A stretch of 64,000 nt of DNA. It comes from an uncultured Reyranella sp. GTDB lineage: Bacteria; Pseudomonadota; Alphaproteobacteria; Reyranellales; Reyranellaceae. Made by a program: the position numbers and the translations under genes. The stretch covers positions 124,001 through 188,000 of the forward strand of contig NZ_CAMFKM010000003.1 in assembly GCF_945957355.1 (NCBI RefSeq), given 5' to 3'. Of the stretch, positions 1 through 8,886 are shown piece by piece. Every line of letters starts with the position of its first letter. The first letter of the stretch is position 1. The notes below the pieces were generated by a model, which was not told the DNA's origin, made no database searches, and saw nothing but the letters and a program-made list of their open reading frames with translations.

Positions 1-1
1 G

Positions 2-493
2 CTGTTCCCGGGCGGTCCCCTCCAGGCCCTGGCCTATGTCAGCGAGCGCGCCGACCGGCGCACCGTCGAGGATATGGAGAAGGAGGGCGCTTCGGCCCTC
101 AAGATCCGCGACCGCATCACACGGGCGGTCCGTATCCGGCTGGAACGCCACATCGGCCCGCGTGAGGCGGCTCGCCGGGCGCTCTCGATGCTGTCGTTGC
201 CGCTCAATGCCGGGCTGGCGCTGAAGCTGCTCTACAGGACGGTCGACGCCATGTGGTACGCGGCCGGCGATACCAGCACCGACTTCAATTTCTACACCAA
301 GCGCGCCACCCTGGCGGGCGTCTATTCCTCGACCCTGCTCTACTGGCTGAACGACCGGTCGCCCGGCGCCGAGGCCACCTGGGCCTTCCTTGACCGCCGC
401 ATCGACGACGTCATGAAGTTCGAGAAGCTGAAGGGGCAGGTCAGGTCCTGGGCGGGCGGGAACCGGGCGACCCGGCCGGCAGCACGTAGGTGA
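2..493 (+). CDS. COQ9-family ubiquinone biosynthesis protein, 3' part
   Basis: The frame is already open at the window edge, so only the C-terminal 163 residues are visible. They start with LFPGGP, continue through an acidic/basic helical stretch, and contain a run with WYAAGDTSTDFNFYTKR, which is the conserved core of the COQ9 family. COQ9 proteins bind lipids and assist the hydroxylation steps of ubiquinone synthesis at the membrane. The last residues, rich in Arg and Ala, look unconserved. The 3' end overlaps the convergent purK by 53 bp. The family call is firm; the N-terminus and promoter lie outside the window. Confidence 0.85.
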   Translation: MFPGGPLQALAYVSERADRRTVEDMEKEGASALKIRDRITRAVRIRLERHIGPREAARRALSMLSLPLNAGLALKLLYRTVDAMWYAAGDTSTDFNFYTKRATLAGVYSSTLLYWLNDRSPGAEATWAFLDRRIDDVMKFEKLKGQVRSWAGGNRATRPAARR

Positions 494-1541
494 CATGACC
501 CATCTTGCGGCCGGGGCGGGCTTCCGCCTTGCCGTAGAGGTGCAAGCGCGCCGTCGGCTCGGCGAGGTAGCGCGGCCAGTCATTGGCTTCGTCGCCGATC
601 AGGTTTTCCATGCGGGAGGGGGCCAGCACGTCGACCGAGCCCAGCGGCAGCCCGCAGATGGCGCGCACCAGCTGCTCGAACTGGCTGGTGGCGCAGGCGT
701 CCATGGTCCAGTGACCCGAATTGTGCGGCCGCGGCGCCATCTCGTTGGCGAGGACCTTGCCGTCCTTGGTCACGAACATCTCCAGCGCCACGAGGCCCAC
801 GAGATCGAGGCCCTGGGCCAGCTCGACGCCGAAGCGCTCGGCGGTCGCCAGCGTCGTGGCCGGGAGGCCTGACGGCACGGACGTAGTGCGCAGGATGCCG
901 TCGCCATGGACGTTGATGCCGATGGGGAAGCACCGCGTGCCGCCGTCGAGGCCGCGCGCGACGATGGCGGAGACCTCGCACTCGAAGTCGACCATTGCCT
1001 CAAGGATGCATTCGCGCCGGCCGAGCTTCTCCCAGGCCGCGGCCAACTGGCCCCGGTCGGCGACGCGGGCCTGGCCTTTGCCGTCATAGCCCTCGGTGCA
1101 GGTCTTCAGGATGCCGGGCAGGGCTGTGGCCGCCGCAATGTCGGCCTCGGAGCGGATGGGCTGGTAGTCGGCGGTGCCGATGCCGAGCTTGCGCAGGAAA
1201 TCCTTCTCGCGCAGCCGGTGCTGGGCGAAATGGATCGGCTTCACGCCGGGGCGCACCGGCTTCAGCTTCTCGCATTCGAGGACGGCCGCCTCGGGTACGT
1301 TCTCGAACTCATAGGTGACCACATCGACCTGGCCGGCGAAGCGGGCGAGGGCCTCGGCATCCTCGTAGGCGCCTCGGACATAGCCGGCACAGACCTGGGC
1401 GGCGACTGGATGGTCGTCGGGGGCGTAGACGATGCAGGGATAGCCCAGCCGCGCGGCCGCCAGCGCGGTCATGCGGCCCAATTGGCCGCCCCCCAGGATG
1501 CCGATGGTCGATCCCGGCGGCAGAGGTTGAAAAGCCTTCAT
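441..1541 (-). CDS. purK: N5-carboxyaminoimidazole ribonucleotide synthase (PurK)
   Basis: ATP-grasp enzyme that carboxylates AIR to N5-CAIR in purine synthesis. Near the N-terminus GILGGGQLGRM forms the nucleotide-binding loop. TYEFENVP, KTCTEGYDGKGQ and NEMAPRPHNSGHWTMD follow in family order. The chosen start, [11 protein letters not shown], has its ATG overlapping the purE stop as TGATG, so purE and purK are translationally coupled. The open frame extends 22 codons further upstream, but that part lies inside purE and is not conserved. The gene is of normal length (366 residues), and its tail runs 53 bp into the convergent coq9-like gene. Confidence 0.96.
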   Translation of the reverse strand: MKAFQPLPPGSTIGILGGGQLGRMTALAAARLGYPCIVYAPDDHPVAAQVCAGYVRGAYEDAEALARFAGQVDVVTYEFENVPEAAVLECEKLKPVRPGVKPIHFAQHRLREKDFLRKLGIGTADYQPIRSEADIAAATALPGILKTCTEGYDGKGQARVADRGQLAAAWEKLGRRECILEAMVDFECEVSAIVARGLDGGTRCFPIGINVHGDGILRTTSVPSGLPATTLATAERFGVELAQGLDLVGLVALEMFVTKDGKVLANEMAPRPHNSGHWTMDACATSQFEQLVRAICGLPLGSVDVLAPSRMENLIGDEANDWPRYLAEPTARLHLYGKAEARPGRKMGHVTYVLPAGSPGSRPPRT

Positions 1542-2074
1542 CAGCGGTGGGCTGGAGCGTCGTCGGAGGGGATCTTGGCGACGGCCAGCGACTGACGGGT
1601 TCGCCAAGCTTCCAGCGCCGCCATGATCTTGGCGTTGCCAAGACCAACGATGGAAGCCGCAAGAAGGGCCGCATTGATCGATCCCGCGCGGCCGATCGCC
1701 AGGGTGCCGACAGGGATGCCAGCCGGCATCTGGACAATGGAAAGAAGGCTGTCCTGGCCCTTCAGAGCAGCGCTTTCCACGGGAACGCCCAGGACGGGGA
1801 GCGGCGTCATGGCCGCGGTCATTCCTGGGAGATGGGCGGCACCGCCGGCGCCGGCGATGATCACCTTCAGGCCGCGGCCTTTGGCGCCCGAGGCATAGTC
1901 CATCATGCGCTTCGGCGTCCGGTGCGCGGAAACGATGCGGGCCTCGAAGGGGACGCCCAGGGCCTCCAGAGTTTCGGCGGCGTGGCGCATGGTGGACCAG
2001 TCGGACTGGCTGCCCATGATGAGGCCGACCACCGGCTTCGAGGCCAGTCGGCGTTTGGCGGTTTTCTTGGCCAT
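1541..2074 (-). CDS. purE: N5-CAIR mutase (PurE, class I)
   Basis: Converts N5-CAIR to CAIR, the step after PurK. The 177-residue protein has a short Lys/Arg-rich N-terminus, then [13 protein letters not shown] (substrate phosphate loop) and SAHRTPKRM with the catalytic His. [12 protein letters not shown] stretch is the third conserved loop. The C-terminus ends with an ordinary helix. It is first in a purE-purK operon and lies 8 bp downstream of a DUF465 gene on the same strand, so it may be co-transcribed with that small gene. Confidence 0.96.
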   Translation of the reverse strand: MAKKTAKRRLASKPVVGLIMGSQSDWSTMRHAAETLEALGVPFEARIVSAHRTPKRMMDYASGAKGRGLKVIIAGAGGAAHLPGMTAAMTPLPVLGVPVESAALKGQDSLLSIVQMPAGIPVGTLAIGRAGSINAALLAASIVGLGNAKIMAALEAWRTRQSLAVAKIPSDDAPAHR

Positions 2075-2082
2075 GTCTCTTC

Positions 2083-2307
2083 TCAGGCGATGATATCGGG
2101 AATGAGCTGGCTTTCCAGCCGCAGGATCTGGTCCTTGAGACCGAGTTTTCGCTTCTTCAGGCGCTGGAGCTGGAGCTGGTCGAACGGCGGCTTCTCGACC
2201 AGGCGATCTATCACCTCGTCGAGGTCGCGATGCTCGCTCTTCAGGGCCTCAAGCTTGGCCTTGATGGTCTGTGAATCAGGAGGATCAGACGACGTCAGGT
2301 CATTCAT
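2083..2307 (-). CDS. YdcH/DUF465 small protein
   Basis: A 74-residue soluble protein of the DUF465 family, whose function is unknown. The hallmark is a helical pair: [12 protein letters not shown], then a short loop, then [16 protein letters not shown]. The fold is probably a short antiparallel coiled coil. It sits just upstream of purE on the same strand. A second DUF465 gene lies about 0.8 kb away on the opposite strand at 3119-3295 and shares the LKKRKL-IKDEI element. Confidence 0.85.
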   Translation of the reverse strand: MNDLTSSDPPDSQTIKAKLEALKSEHRDLDEVIDRLVEKPPFDQLQLQRLKKRKLGLKDQILRLESQLIPDIIA

Positions 2308-2416
2308 GCGGGGCGCACTCGTCCAGGCAGGCTAGCCACGTCGCTCTTGGCCGTGTACCCCGGAGCCCGCCCAAAGGGAAGCACGCAAAAGCCCCCCCAG
2401 CAAGTCATAGGCAGCC

Positions 2417-2980
2417 GTGTCGGATTTTCTCCCCCACCCGTTCTGGAACTTCTCGCTCGAGCTCTATGCCGGGGAGGGCGTGGCCGAGGCCTGCCTCGAC
2501 CTGCAGGACCGCCGCGGCTGCGACGTCAACATCCTGTTGTTCTGCTGCTGGCTGGGCGCCTCGGGCCGGCCCACCCTGACCGCCGACCGGCTGCGCACCA
2601 TCCTGGCGGCGAGCGACGCCTGGCAATCCGACGTCGTGAAGCCGCTGCGCGAGATGCGTCGGCGGCTGAAGGACAAGGTCTGGCCCGGCGCGCTGCCCGA
2701 GACCGTGGATGCGGTCCGCCGCCGCGTGGCCGATGCGGAGCTGGCGGCCGAACATGCCGAGCAGCTCAAGCTCGCGGGGCTGCATTCACCGCCCGCCGAT
2801 CGCGAGCGTTCGCTGGAGAAGCGGCTGCGGGCGGCCATCGGCAATCTCGGTGTCTATGCGGTGTGCCTGGGCGTGGTGCCGGACGAGGCGGATCGCAAGT
2901 CCGTGGCAGCGCTGATGCGCGCCACGTTCCCCGCCTTTGCGCCCGTGGAAGTCGCGGAGGCGGTCGGACTCGCAGCTTGA
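2417..2980 (+). CDS. TIGR02444-family protein of unknown function
   Basis: A 187-residue soluble protein. The N-terminal FWNFSLELYAGEGVAEACL followed by LQDRRGCDVNILLFCCW is diagnostic of the TIGR02444 family found in many Proteobacteria; its function is not known. The rest is helical and rich in Arg, Glu and Ala. A GTG start is used, with only a weak purine tract before it. It stands alone between divergent DUF465 genes. The stop codon lies in a 6-bp-arm inverted repeat, TTGAAC-N5-GTTCAA, at 2977-2993. Confidence 0.8.
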   Translation: MSDFLPHPFWNFSLELYAGEGVAEACLDLQDRRGCDVNILLFCCWLGASGRPTLTADRLRTILAASDAWQSDVVKPLREMRRRLKDKVWPGALPETVDAVRRRVADAELAAEHAEQLKLAGLHSPPADRERSLEKRLRAAIGNLGVYAVCLGVVPDEADRKSVAALMRATFPAFAPVEVAEAVGLAA

Positions 2981-3118
2981 ACGAATGGTTCAACACTGCT
3001 GACGGCTTATTCACATTCTTCGCATGACCGTTCGATTGCGGGTTGATTCGACGTGACTCCACCCAATGTCAGAGTCAGACTTCCATCGTCCCGCTAACAA
3101 ACTCGGAGGTATCCGACT

Positions 3119-3295
3119 ATGAGCACCGTGGACCACATCGAAGCTCTCAAGAACAAGCATGCGACTCTTGAGCAGGCGATCCATCAAGAGACGACCCGGC
3201 CGCATCCCGACGACGATGCGATCTGCAGCCTCAAGAAGCGAAAGCTCATGATCAAGGACGAGATCGTCCGACTGAGCGAGCCAACCTCCCACTAG
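3119..3295 (+). CDS. YdcH/DUF465 small protein, second copy
   Basis: A 58-residue protein beginning MSTVDHIEALKNKHATLEQ and containing CSLKKRKLMIKDEIVRL, the second helix of DUF465 proteins. A good Shine-Dalgarno (CGGAGG) lies 8-10 nt upstream of the ATG. It is shorter than the copy at 2083-2307 and more acidic at the hinge (HPDDDAI). Function unknown. It ends 4 bp before the convergent azlD gene. Confidence 0.8.
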   Translation: MSTVDHIEALKNKHATLEQAIHQETTRPHPDDDAICSLKKRKLMIKDEIVRLSEPTSH

Positions 3296-3299
3296 TTCC

Positions 3300-3608
3300 T
3301 CACGTCAGGCCCGCCCAGCGGGCCAGCGCCACGGCGCCGACGGCGCCGAACAGGCCGGCGGTGAACCCGCCGACCGTTCGGGTCAGTGCGGCGCCGACCA
3401 CCGCGCCGACGATGAACGCACCGCCGCCTTGCGTGAGCGGAACGACAGCCGCCGACACGAGCACCGCGCCCGGGGCGTGATCCAGCAGCGCGTTTACGAA
3501 GCGATGGCGGCCGAGCCAGCGCATGGCGATGAACCCACCGCCCTTGGCCGCCATGGCCGCGAGCGCCATGACCAGGATCGCCACGAGATTCTCAGGACTG
3601 GCGGACAT
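3300..3608 (-). CDS. azlD: AzlD-type branched-chain amino-acid exporter subunit
   Basis: A small membrane protein of about 102 residues with four hydrophobic segments; GGGFIAMRWLGRHRFVNALL and HAPGAVLVSAAVVP are typical AzlD features. It works with AzlC to export branched-chain amino acids or analogues. The start MSASPENL is preferred because it lies at the usual position and overlaps the azlC end by only 17 bp; an in-frame ATG 17 codons earlier lies deeper inside azlC. Confidence 0.85.
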   Translation of the reverse strand: MSASPENLVAILVMALAAMAAKGGGFIAMRWLGRHRFVNALLDHAPGAVLVSAAVVPLTQGGGAFIVGAVVGAALTRTVGGFTAGLFGAVGAVALARWAGLT

Positions 3609-4317
3609 GGCCGTTCCTGAGGTCTCGCAGCGCGCCGAAGAGGCCGCCGGCCAGTCCACCGATCACGATGTACCAGTTGCCGCCGATCGCCCACTTGGCC
3701 ACGAGTGCCGCCGCGACCGCTACCGCCCAGGGAGCGATATCGCGCTTGCCGCGGAACAGGATGGTGGCCACGACGACGAACACGGCCACCCCGACGAAAT
3801 CGAGGCCGAGGCGTCGCGCCATGGTCGGATCGGACAGGATGCCGCCGGCCGCGAGGTGGCCGGCCAGGGTCGAGCCCGACCAGATGCAGGCCATGACGAA
3901 GCCGCCGCCCAGGAACTTGCCGAGGTCCCCGTGGCCGCGGCGATACTCCGCGATGTTGACCGCCCAGTTCTGGTCGACCGTCACGTACCAGACCGGCGGT
4001 TGCAGCCACCACGGCAGATGGGGCAGGTGCGGCTGCAGGGCTGCGCCCATGACGAAGTAGCGCAGGTTGGCCACGAACACCGACACGGCCAGCGCCATCA
4101 GCGGCAGCGGCTGGGCCCAGATGTCGAGCGCCACCATCTGGCTGGTCCCGGCCATGACGGTGAAGCTCATCAAGGTCGTCTCGAAGGCGCTGAGGCCCTT
4201 CTGCGCGGCGGCGACGCCGAAGCCGATGCCGAACGGAAGGGAAGCGAGGCCGGGCAGGATCATGCGTAGCGCACCGGCCTGGAAACTGCGCCACGTCACG
4301 CGCGCGGAGAGGGACAC
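3592..4317 (-). CDS. azlC: AzlC-type branched-chain amino-acid exporter subunit
   Basis: Integral membrane protein of 241 residues. It has the AzlC signature in its first half (LPFGIGFGVAAAQKGLS, then FTVMAGTSQMVALDIW) and several hydrophobic helices after it. It partners with AzlD, encoded immediately downstream with a 17-bp overlap, to form an LIV-E-type exporter in the inner membrane. No dedicated regulator is visible beside it. Confidence 0.9.
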   Translation of the reverse strand: MSLSARVTWRSFQAGALRMILPGLASLPFGIGFGVAAAQKGLSAFETTLMSFTVMAGTSQMVALDIWAQPLPLMALAVSVFVANLRYFVMGAALQPHLPHLPWWLQPPVWYVTVDQNWAVNIAEYRRGHGDLGKFLGGGFVMACIWSGSTLAGHLAAGGILSDPTMARRLGLDFVGVAVFVVVATILFRGKRDIAPWAVAVAAALVAKWAIGGNWYIVIGGLAGGLFGALRDLRNGHVRQS

Positions 4318-4407
4318 TGATGTTACCGGATGAGGAACGGGGCGGGCACTCTATGGGAGGTGCCACAACGCCGGAACCGAGTTTAGCTCAGCCGCCCATT
4401 AGCCGGG

Positions 4408-5769
4408 TCAGTTGAGCTTGTGCAGGTTGACCGACCAGCGGACCGGCGCTCCGTAGGCGTTGCGCGACTGGCCGCTGCAGATCGCGACATTGTCGGCGCC
4501 GCGCTGGCAGACCAGCTGGTCGGCGAACCAGCGTGAGCCGTCGTTGCACGTCGAATCGGCGTCGCGCAGGCGCAGCACTGCACCCTCGAAGCGCGCCTGG
4601 GCGCGCGTGCGGCAGGCGGTACGGCCGCGCCGCCATTCGAGTTGGCCCGCGCCGCTCGCATCGAAGCAATAGGACGAGACGCCCGGCTGCAGCTGCACCG
4701 TCTCGTGTCGGAACGGGTCGGTCCGCCAGCAACCCTGCATGAAAGAGTAGTCGTTGGTCGGCGCAGGCGGCAGTCGCAAGCGATTGTCCGCCGGGTTGCG
4801 CGGTTGCGGAGCCGGCGCGGGCGGCGGGGCGGGCTTCGGCGGTGCGACCTTGGGCGGTGCGGGGGCTGGAGCTGGCGGCGGCGGCGCGACCGCGACCTGC
4901 GGCGGCTTCGGCGGTTCGGGCGGTTTGCAGTCCGCGATACGCCGCTTCAGCTCCGCCTCGGCAAGACCCAGTTCGACCTTCAGGACTCGCTCGCGCGATT
5001 GCTCGGCCGAGTAGGAGGCCTTGAGCGCCGGCAGCGGGTCGGGCGGGGCTTCCGGCGCCGGCGGAGCGTTCGGCCCCTCGCGGGTCGCGATGGCGACGTC
5101 GGGCGGGACCGGCAGCAGGCCGCGCAGCAGCCACGCGCCGGCGATCAGGAGCAGGAGGAGCGGCAGGGCGGCGGCGAGCGTCCGCCACCAGGGAATGCCG
5201 GCGGCGGGAAGGAGGGCCGGCGGCGTGGATACCGGCGCTCTTTGCGCAACATCGAGGACGGGCCGTCGCTCCACGACGCGCGCATCGGGCACGCGAGGAA
5301 GGGCAAGGGGCAGCAACGCACTTGCGGCCTCGGTTTCGTAGCCCCACGCGACGATCACCGGCCGGTCGCCCACCAGGAAGACGAAGGCGGGCGAGGGTGC
5401 GCGGGCCGCGAGTTTCAGCGAGAGGCCGACGACGCCGGTCTCTTCCCTGGGACCATGGCCGGCCAGCATGTCGCCCAGCCGCCGGATCTCCGCCAGCCTG
5501 CGCTCGACGCCCGCCAACACCGCGTCGCGCTCCGCCGGAGGCAGGTCGGTGACGGCGCGAACCGCGCCGGACCAGCCAGCATACCAGTCGATGCCCTGGT
5601 CGTTCTCGTGGAGCTGGGGATCCGCGAGCAGGTCGGCGGTTTCGTCACCCAGCCGACGCCGCACCACGCGGCGCAGCTGCGGCGCGGCATTGTGCAACGG
5701 CTCGCCGCGCACGCCCAGCGGGCGCACGCCGCTGCGGGTCGTCACGATGAGCGTTGCTTCGCCGGGCAT
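4408..5769 (-). CDS. Membrane-anchored proline-rich protein, possibly SrfA-like
   Basis: A 453-residue protein in three parts. Residues 1-190 are a soluble domain with a GIDWYAGW element and a later FVFLVGDRPVIVAWGYE strand. A single membrane helix (WWRTLAAALPLLLLLIAGAW) follows near 195-215. Then comes a long Pro/Ala/Lys-rich linker (about 280-330), and the final 110 residues form a Cys-containing domain with FMQGCWRTDPFRHE and four further cysteines, probably periplasmic. The GxIDWY element and overall plan recall SrfA-type proteins of srfABC clusters, but no srfB or srfC is next to it, so this is only a suggestion. Function unknown. Confidence 0.6.
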   Translation of the reverse strand: MPGEATLIVTTRSGVRPLGVRGEPLHNAAPQLRRVVRRRLGDETADLLADPQLHENDQGIDWYAGWSGAVRAVTDLPPAERDAVLAGVERRLAEIRRLGDMLAGHGPREETGVVGLSLKLAARAPSPAFVFLVGDRPVIVAWGYETEAASALLPLALPRVPDARVVERRPVLDVAQRAPVSTPPALLPAAGIPWWRTLAAALPLLLLLIAGAWLLRGLLPVPPDVAIATREGPNAPPAPEAPPDPLPALKASYSAEQSRERVLKVELGLAEAELKRRIADCKPPEPPKPPQVAVAPPPPAPAPAPPKVAPPKPAPPPAPAPQPRNPADNRLRLPPAPTNDYSFMQGCWRTDPFRHETVQLQPGVSSYCFDASGAGQLEWRRGRTACRTRAQARFEGAVLRLRDADSTCNDGSRWFADQLVCQRGADNVAICSGQSRNAYGAPVRWSVNLHKLN

Positions 5770-5869
5770 GGGATGCGGAAACTAGCCCGGCGATTATGGC
5801 AGCGCGATGGTTTGCCGTCGCTGCTGCAGGGACCGCGTCAGTTTGGTCACCTGTTGGCCACGCGTTGCG

Positions 5870-7795
5870 CTACGCGGCTTTTGCCCACTCGCGCAGGACG
5901 AACTTCTGCACCTTGCCGGTCGAAGTCATCGGCAGGTCGCGGAACACCACGTAGCGCGGGCATTTGAAGCTGGCGAGGTGGGCGCGGCAGTGGGCGATGA
6001 TGTCCTCCGCCGTGGCGGTGGCGCCGGGCTTCAGCATCACGAAGGCGCAGGGCGTCTCGCCCCACTTCTCGTCCGGTTTGGCAACCACGGCGGCATTGGC
6101 GACGGCGGGATGGGCGATGATCACGCCCTCGACCTCGATGGTCGAGATGTTCTCGCCGCCCGAGATGATGATGTCCTTGGAGCGGTCGCGCAGCTCGATG
6201 TAGCCGTCCTCGTGCATCACGCCGAGGTCGCCGGAATGGAACCAGCCATTGGCGAACGCGTCGCGCGTGGCAACCGGATTCTTGAGGTAGCCCTTCATGG
6301 TGATGTTGCCGCGGAACATGACCTCGCCCATCGTGGCGCCGTCGCGCGGCACCTCCTTCATGGTCCTCGGGTCCATCACCGTGACGCCGTCCTGCGCGGC
6401 GTAGCGCACGCCCTGGCGCGCCTTCAGGCGGGCGCGATCGTGGGCGGGCAGGGCGTCCCATTCCTGATGCCACGAACAGATCGTGGCCGGGCCGTAGACC
6501 TCGGTGAGGCCGTAGACGTGGGTGACCCGGAAGTTCTGCTTCTCCAGCGCCTCGAGCACGGCGGCGGGCGGCGGCGAGGCTGCGGTCATGAACTCGACCT
6601 TGCGGGCGAGCGGCCGGCGTTCGGCCTCGGTCGCGCCGATGATGAGCTGCATGATGATCGGCGCACCGCACATGTGGCTCACGTCATTGTCGGCCAGCGC
6701 GTCGAAGATCGCCTTGGCGGCGGGGCGGCGCAGGCAGACCGAGGTGCCGGCGACCAGGGCCAGCGTCCAGGGGAAGCACCAGCCGTTGCAGTGGAACATC
6801 GGCAGAGTCCAGAGATAGACCGGATGCAGGCCGATCGGCCATTGCGTGGCGTTGCCGTAGGAGGACAGGGTCGCGCCGCGGTGGCTATAGACGACGCCCT
6901 TGGGATTGCCGGTCGTGCCCGACGTGTAGTTGAGCGTGATCGCATTCCACTCGTCCGACGGATAGGACCAGGCGAAGTCGGGATCGCCATCGGCGATGAA
7001 CTCCTCCCAGGTCGTGTCACCGATCTGTGCTCGGTCCTCGCAGCCAGGATCGTCGATATCGACGACCAACGGCTGGGTTTTGGCGATCGCCAGCGCCTCG
7101 GTGACGACGCGATGGTATTCGCGATCGACCAGCAGCACCTTGGTCTCGCTATGGTCGATGATGAAGGCGACCATCGCGGCATCGAGGCGGGTGTTCAGAG
7201 AGTTCAGCACGCCGCCGGTCATCGGCACGCCGAAATGCGCCTCGTACATCTCGGGAATGTTGGGCGCCATGATCGCCACCGTGTCGCCGGTGCCGATGCC
7301 GACCTTGACCAGCGCCGACGCAAGCCGCCGGCAGCGAGCGTAGGTCTCGGCCCAGGTCTGGCGGCGTTCGCCGTGGATCAGGGCGACGTGATCGGGATAG
7401 ACGCTGGCGGTGCGCTCGATGAACTGCAGGGGCGTCAGCGCCGCGAAATTCGCCGGGGTCTTGTCGAGGTCGCGCTCGTAGATGTTGTGCGCGGCGAGGA
7501 CGGTCTTGTGCGAGACCGGACGCGGCGAGGTCAGACGGGTGACCGATGTCCGGCTCTTGACCGAGCGGCGCAGGCCCGGCCGGACGATCGGCTTCTGCGC
7601 CGTGAGCTTCTTGGGCGCAGGCGCCTTCTTCGGCGCACCGGTCTTCTTCGGCACTGTGGCCTTCTTCGGCGAGGCTGCTTTCCGGGGAGCGGCCTTCGCA
7701 GCCTTCTTCACCGGCTTCTTCGCCTTGGCGGCGACCTTGCGCTTGGCCGGAGCCTTCGACTTGCTGCTGCCTTTTCCCGTCTTGCGCTTGGCCAT
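5870..7795 (-). CDS. AMP-dependent acyl-CoA ligase with basic H1-like N-terminal tail
   Basis: Adenylate-forming ligase (641 residues) that makes acyl-CoA from a carboxylic acid, ATP and CoA. The AMP loop is YTSGTTGNPKG; VYGLTEVYGPA, GDLGVMHEDGYIELRDRSKD and the C-terminal TSTGKVQKFVLRE (catalytic Lys) are all present. The catalytic part resembles medium-chain or DmdB-like ligases. The first 65 residues are unusual: almost only Lys, Ala, Pro and Arg in KKA/PKK repeats, like bacterial histone-H1 or AlgP tails. The start MAKRKTGKG has a GGAAGAG ribosome site. Substrate not predictable. Confidence 0.9.
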   Translation of the reverse strand: MAKRKTGKGSSKSKAPAKRKVAAKAKKPVKKAAKAAPRKAASPKKATVPKKTGAPKKAPAPKKLTAQKPIVRPGLRRSVKSRTSVTRLTSPRPVSHKTVLAAHNIYERDLDKTPANFAALTPLQFIERTASVYPDHVALIHGERRQTWAETYARCRRLASALVKVGIGTGDTVAIMAPNIPEMYEAHFGVPMTGGVLNSLNTRLDAAMVAFIIDHSETKVLLVDREYHRVVTEALAIAKTQPLVVDIDDPGCEDRAQIGDTTWEEFIADGDPDFAWSYPSDEWNAITLNYTSGTTGNPKGVVYSHRGATLSSYGNATQWPIGLHPVYLWTLPMFHCNGWCFPWTLALVAGTSVCLRRPAAKAIFDALADNDVSHMCGAPIIMQLIIGATEAERRPLARKVEFMTAASPPPAAVLEALEKQNFRVTHVYGLTEVYGPATICSWHQEWDALPAHDRARLKARQGVRYAAQDGVTVMDPRTMKEVPRDGATMGEVMFRGNITMKGYLKNPVATRDAFANGWFHSGDLGVMHEDGYIELRDRSKDIIISGGENISTIEVEGVIIAHPAVANAAVVAKPDEKWGETPCAFVMLKPGATATAEDIIAHCRAHLASFKCPRYVVFRDLPMTSTGKVQKFVLREWAKAA

Positions 7796-7849
7796 GATCT
7801 CTTCCGTCTGCCTCCCTGGGTGGTAGCACTCTCTCACAGGGCGCCGCGC

Positions 7850-8818
7850 CTACTCCAGCTTGATATCGAGGTCCTTCAGCAGCTTTGCGAAATATACCTG
7901 ATCTTCACGCACCTGCCGCGCGAAGTCGGTGTTGGACTGATGTTCCACGTTCTGGGCCACGAGGAGCAATTTCTCCTTCAGGTCGGGCAGCGCGGCCGCC
8001 TGTGCCGCCGCGTCGGACAGTCGCTTGAGGACGGTCTCGGGCGTGCCTTTGGGGGCAAAAAGGCCGAACCAGCTTCGGGCGCGGAAGCCCTTGAGGTCGA
8101 GGCCGACCTCGGCCGTCGTGGGCGTGTCCGGCAGCTCGGGCAGGCGCGCCGGCTGGTCGACGAAGGCGGCGAACACCTTGCCGGCCTTGGCATAGGGCAC
8201 GAAGGAGGGATCGAAGACCATCTGGATGCGGCCGTCGAACACGTCGCCCGTGGCGTCGACGATAGTCTTGTAGGGCGAGTGCTGCATCTGGATGCCGGCA
8301 GCGCGGGTCAGCACCTCGCCGGTGAGATGAGTGATGGTGCCGAGGCCCGAGGAGCCGAACCAGTATTTGCCCGGGTTCGCCTTGGCCAGCACGACGAACT
8401 CGGCCCAGCTTTTGGCGCCCAGCGCGTTGGTGAGGGTGACGACCAGGATCGGGGTCGAGAGGCGCGCGACGGCAACGAGGTCGCTCGGATTGTACGGCAC
8501 CTTCCGAGCCGCCGGCGTGATGGCCATGATCGCGGTCGGCGACAGGAGGAGCGTGTAGCCGTCAGGAGGTGCCGTCGCCACCATCTGCGCGCCGACGCCG
8601 CCCGAGGCACCGGGCTTGTCCTCGACGATGATCTGCTGGCCGAGCGAGGCGCTCATCTTCTCGGCATAGAGGCGGGCCACCTGGTCGGCCGAACCGCCGG
8701 GCCCGTAGGGCACGATCAGCCGGATCGGCTTGGCGGGCCAAGTCGTGGTTTGAGCCTGCACACGCGTCGACGCCAGCGCGGCAAGCCCGCCCAGCGTCAC
8801 CTCACGGCGACCGACCAT
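7850..8818 (-). CDS. Bug-family tripartite tricarboxylate transporter binding protein
   Basis: Periplasmic solute receptor of 322 residues. An N-terminal export signal (RREVTLGGLAALASTRVQA) ends near residue 22. The mature protein begins with WPAKPIRLIVPYGPGGSADQ and carries DKPGASGGVGAQ and PPDGYTLLLSP, the Bug fingerprint. No TctA/TctB membrane genes are next to it, which is usual for this expanded family. It lies 54 bp upstream of the acyl-CoA ligase on the same strand and may feed it a carboxylate ligand. Confidence 0.88.
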   Translation of the reverse strand: MVGRREVTLGGLAALASTRVQAQTTTWPAKPIRLIVPYGPGGSADQVARLYAEKMSASLGQQIIVEDKPGASGGVGAQMVATAPPDGYTLLLSPTAIMAITPAARKVPYNPSDLVAVARLSTPILVVTLTNALGAKSWAEFVVLAKANPGKYWFGSSGLGTITHLTGEVLTRAAGIQMQHSPYKTIVDATGDVFDGRIQMVFDPSFVPYAKAGKVFAAFVDQPARLPELPDTPTTAEVGLDLKGFRARSWFGLFAPKGTPETVLKRLSDAAAQAAALPDLKEKLLLVAQNVEHQSNTDFARQVREDQVYFAKLLKDLDIKLE

Positions 8819-8886
8819 CGTTCCCTCCCAGGAACATTCTTGTTGCCGGGAGGATAGCGGGAGACGGCGAGCGGCGACAGCCGATC

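Noticed and set aside
2977-2993. TTGAAC-N5-GTTCAA as a second LexA box
   Set aside because: Half-sites are inverted with the wrong spacing for the alphaproteobacterial direct-repeat GTTC-N7-GTTC.
5807-8857. A 1016-codon open frame on the plus strand
   Set aside because: It mirrors the acyl-CoA ligase and Bug genes on the opposite strand. High-GC codon use keeps antisense frames open; the protein is Arg/His/Gly-rich with no family resemblance.
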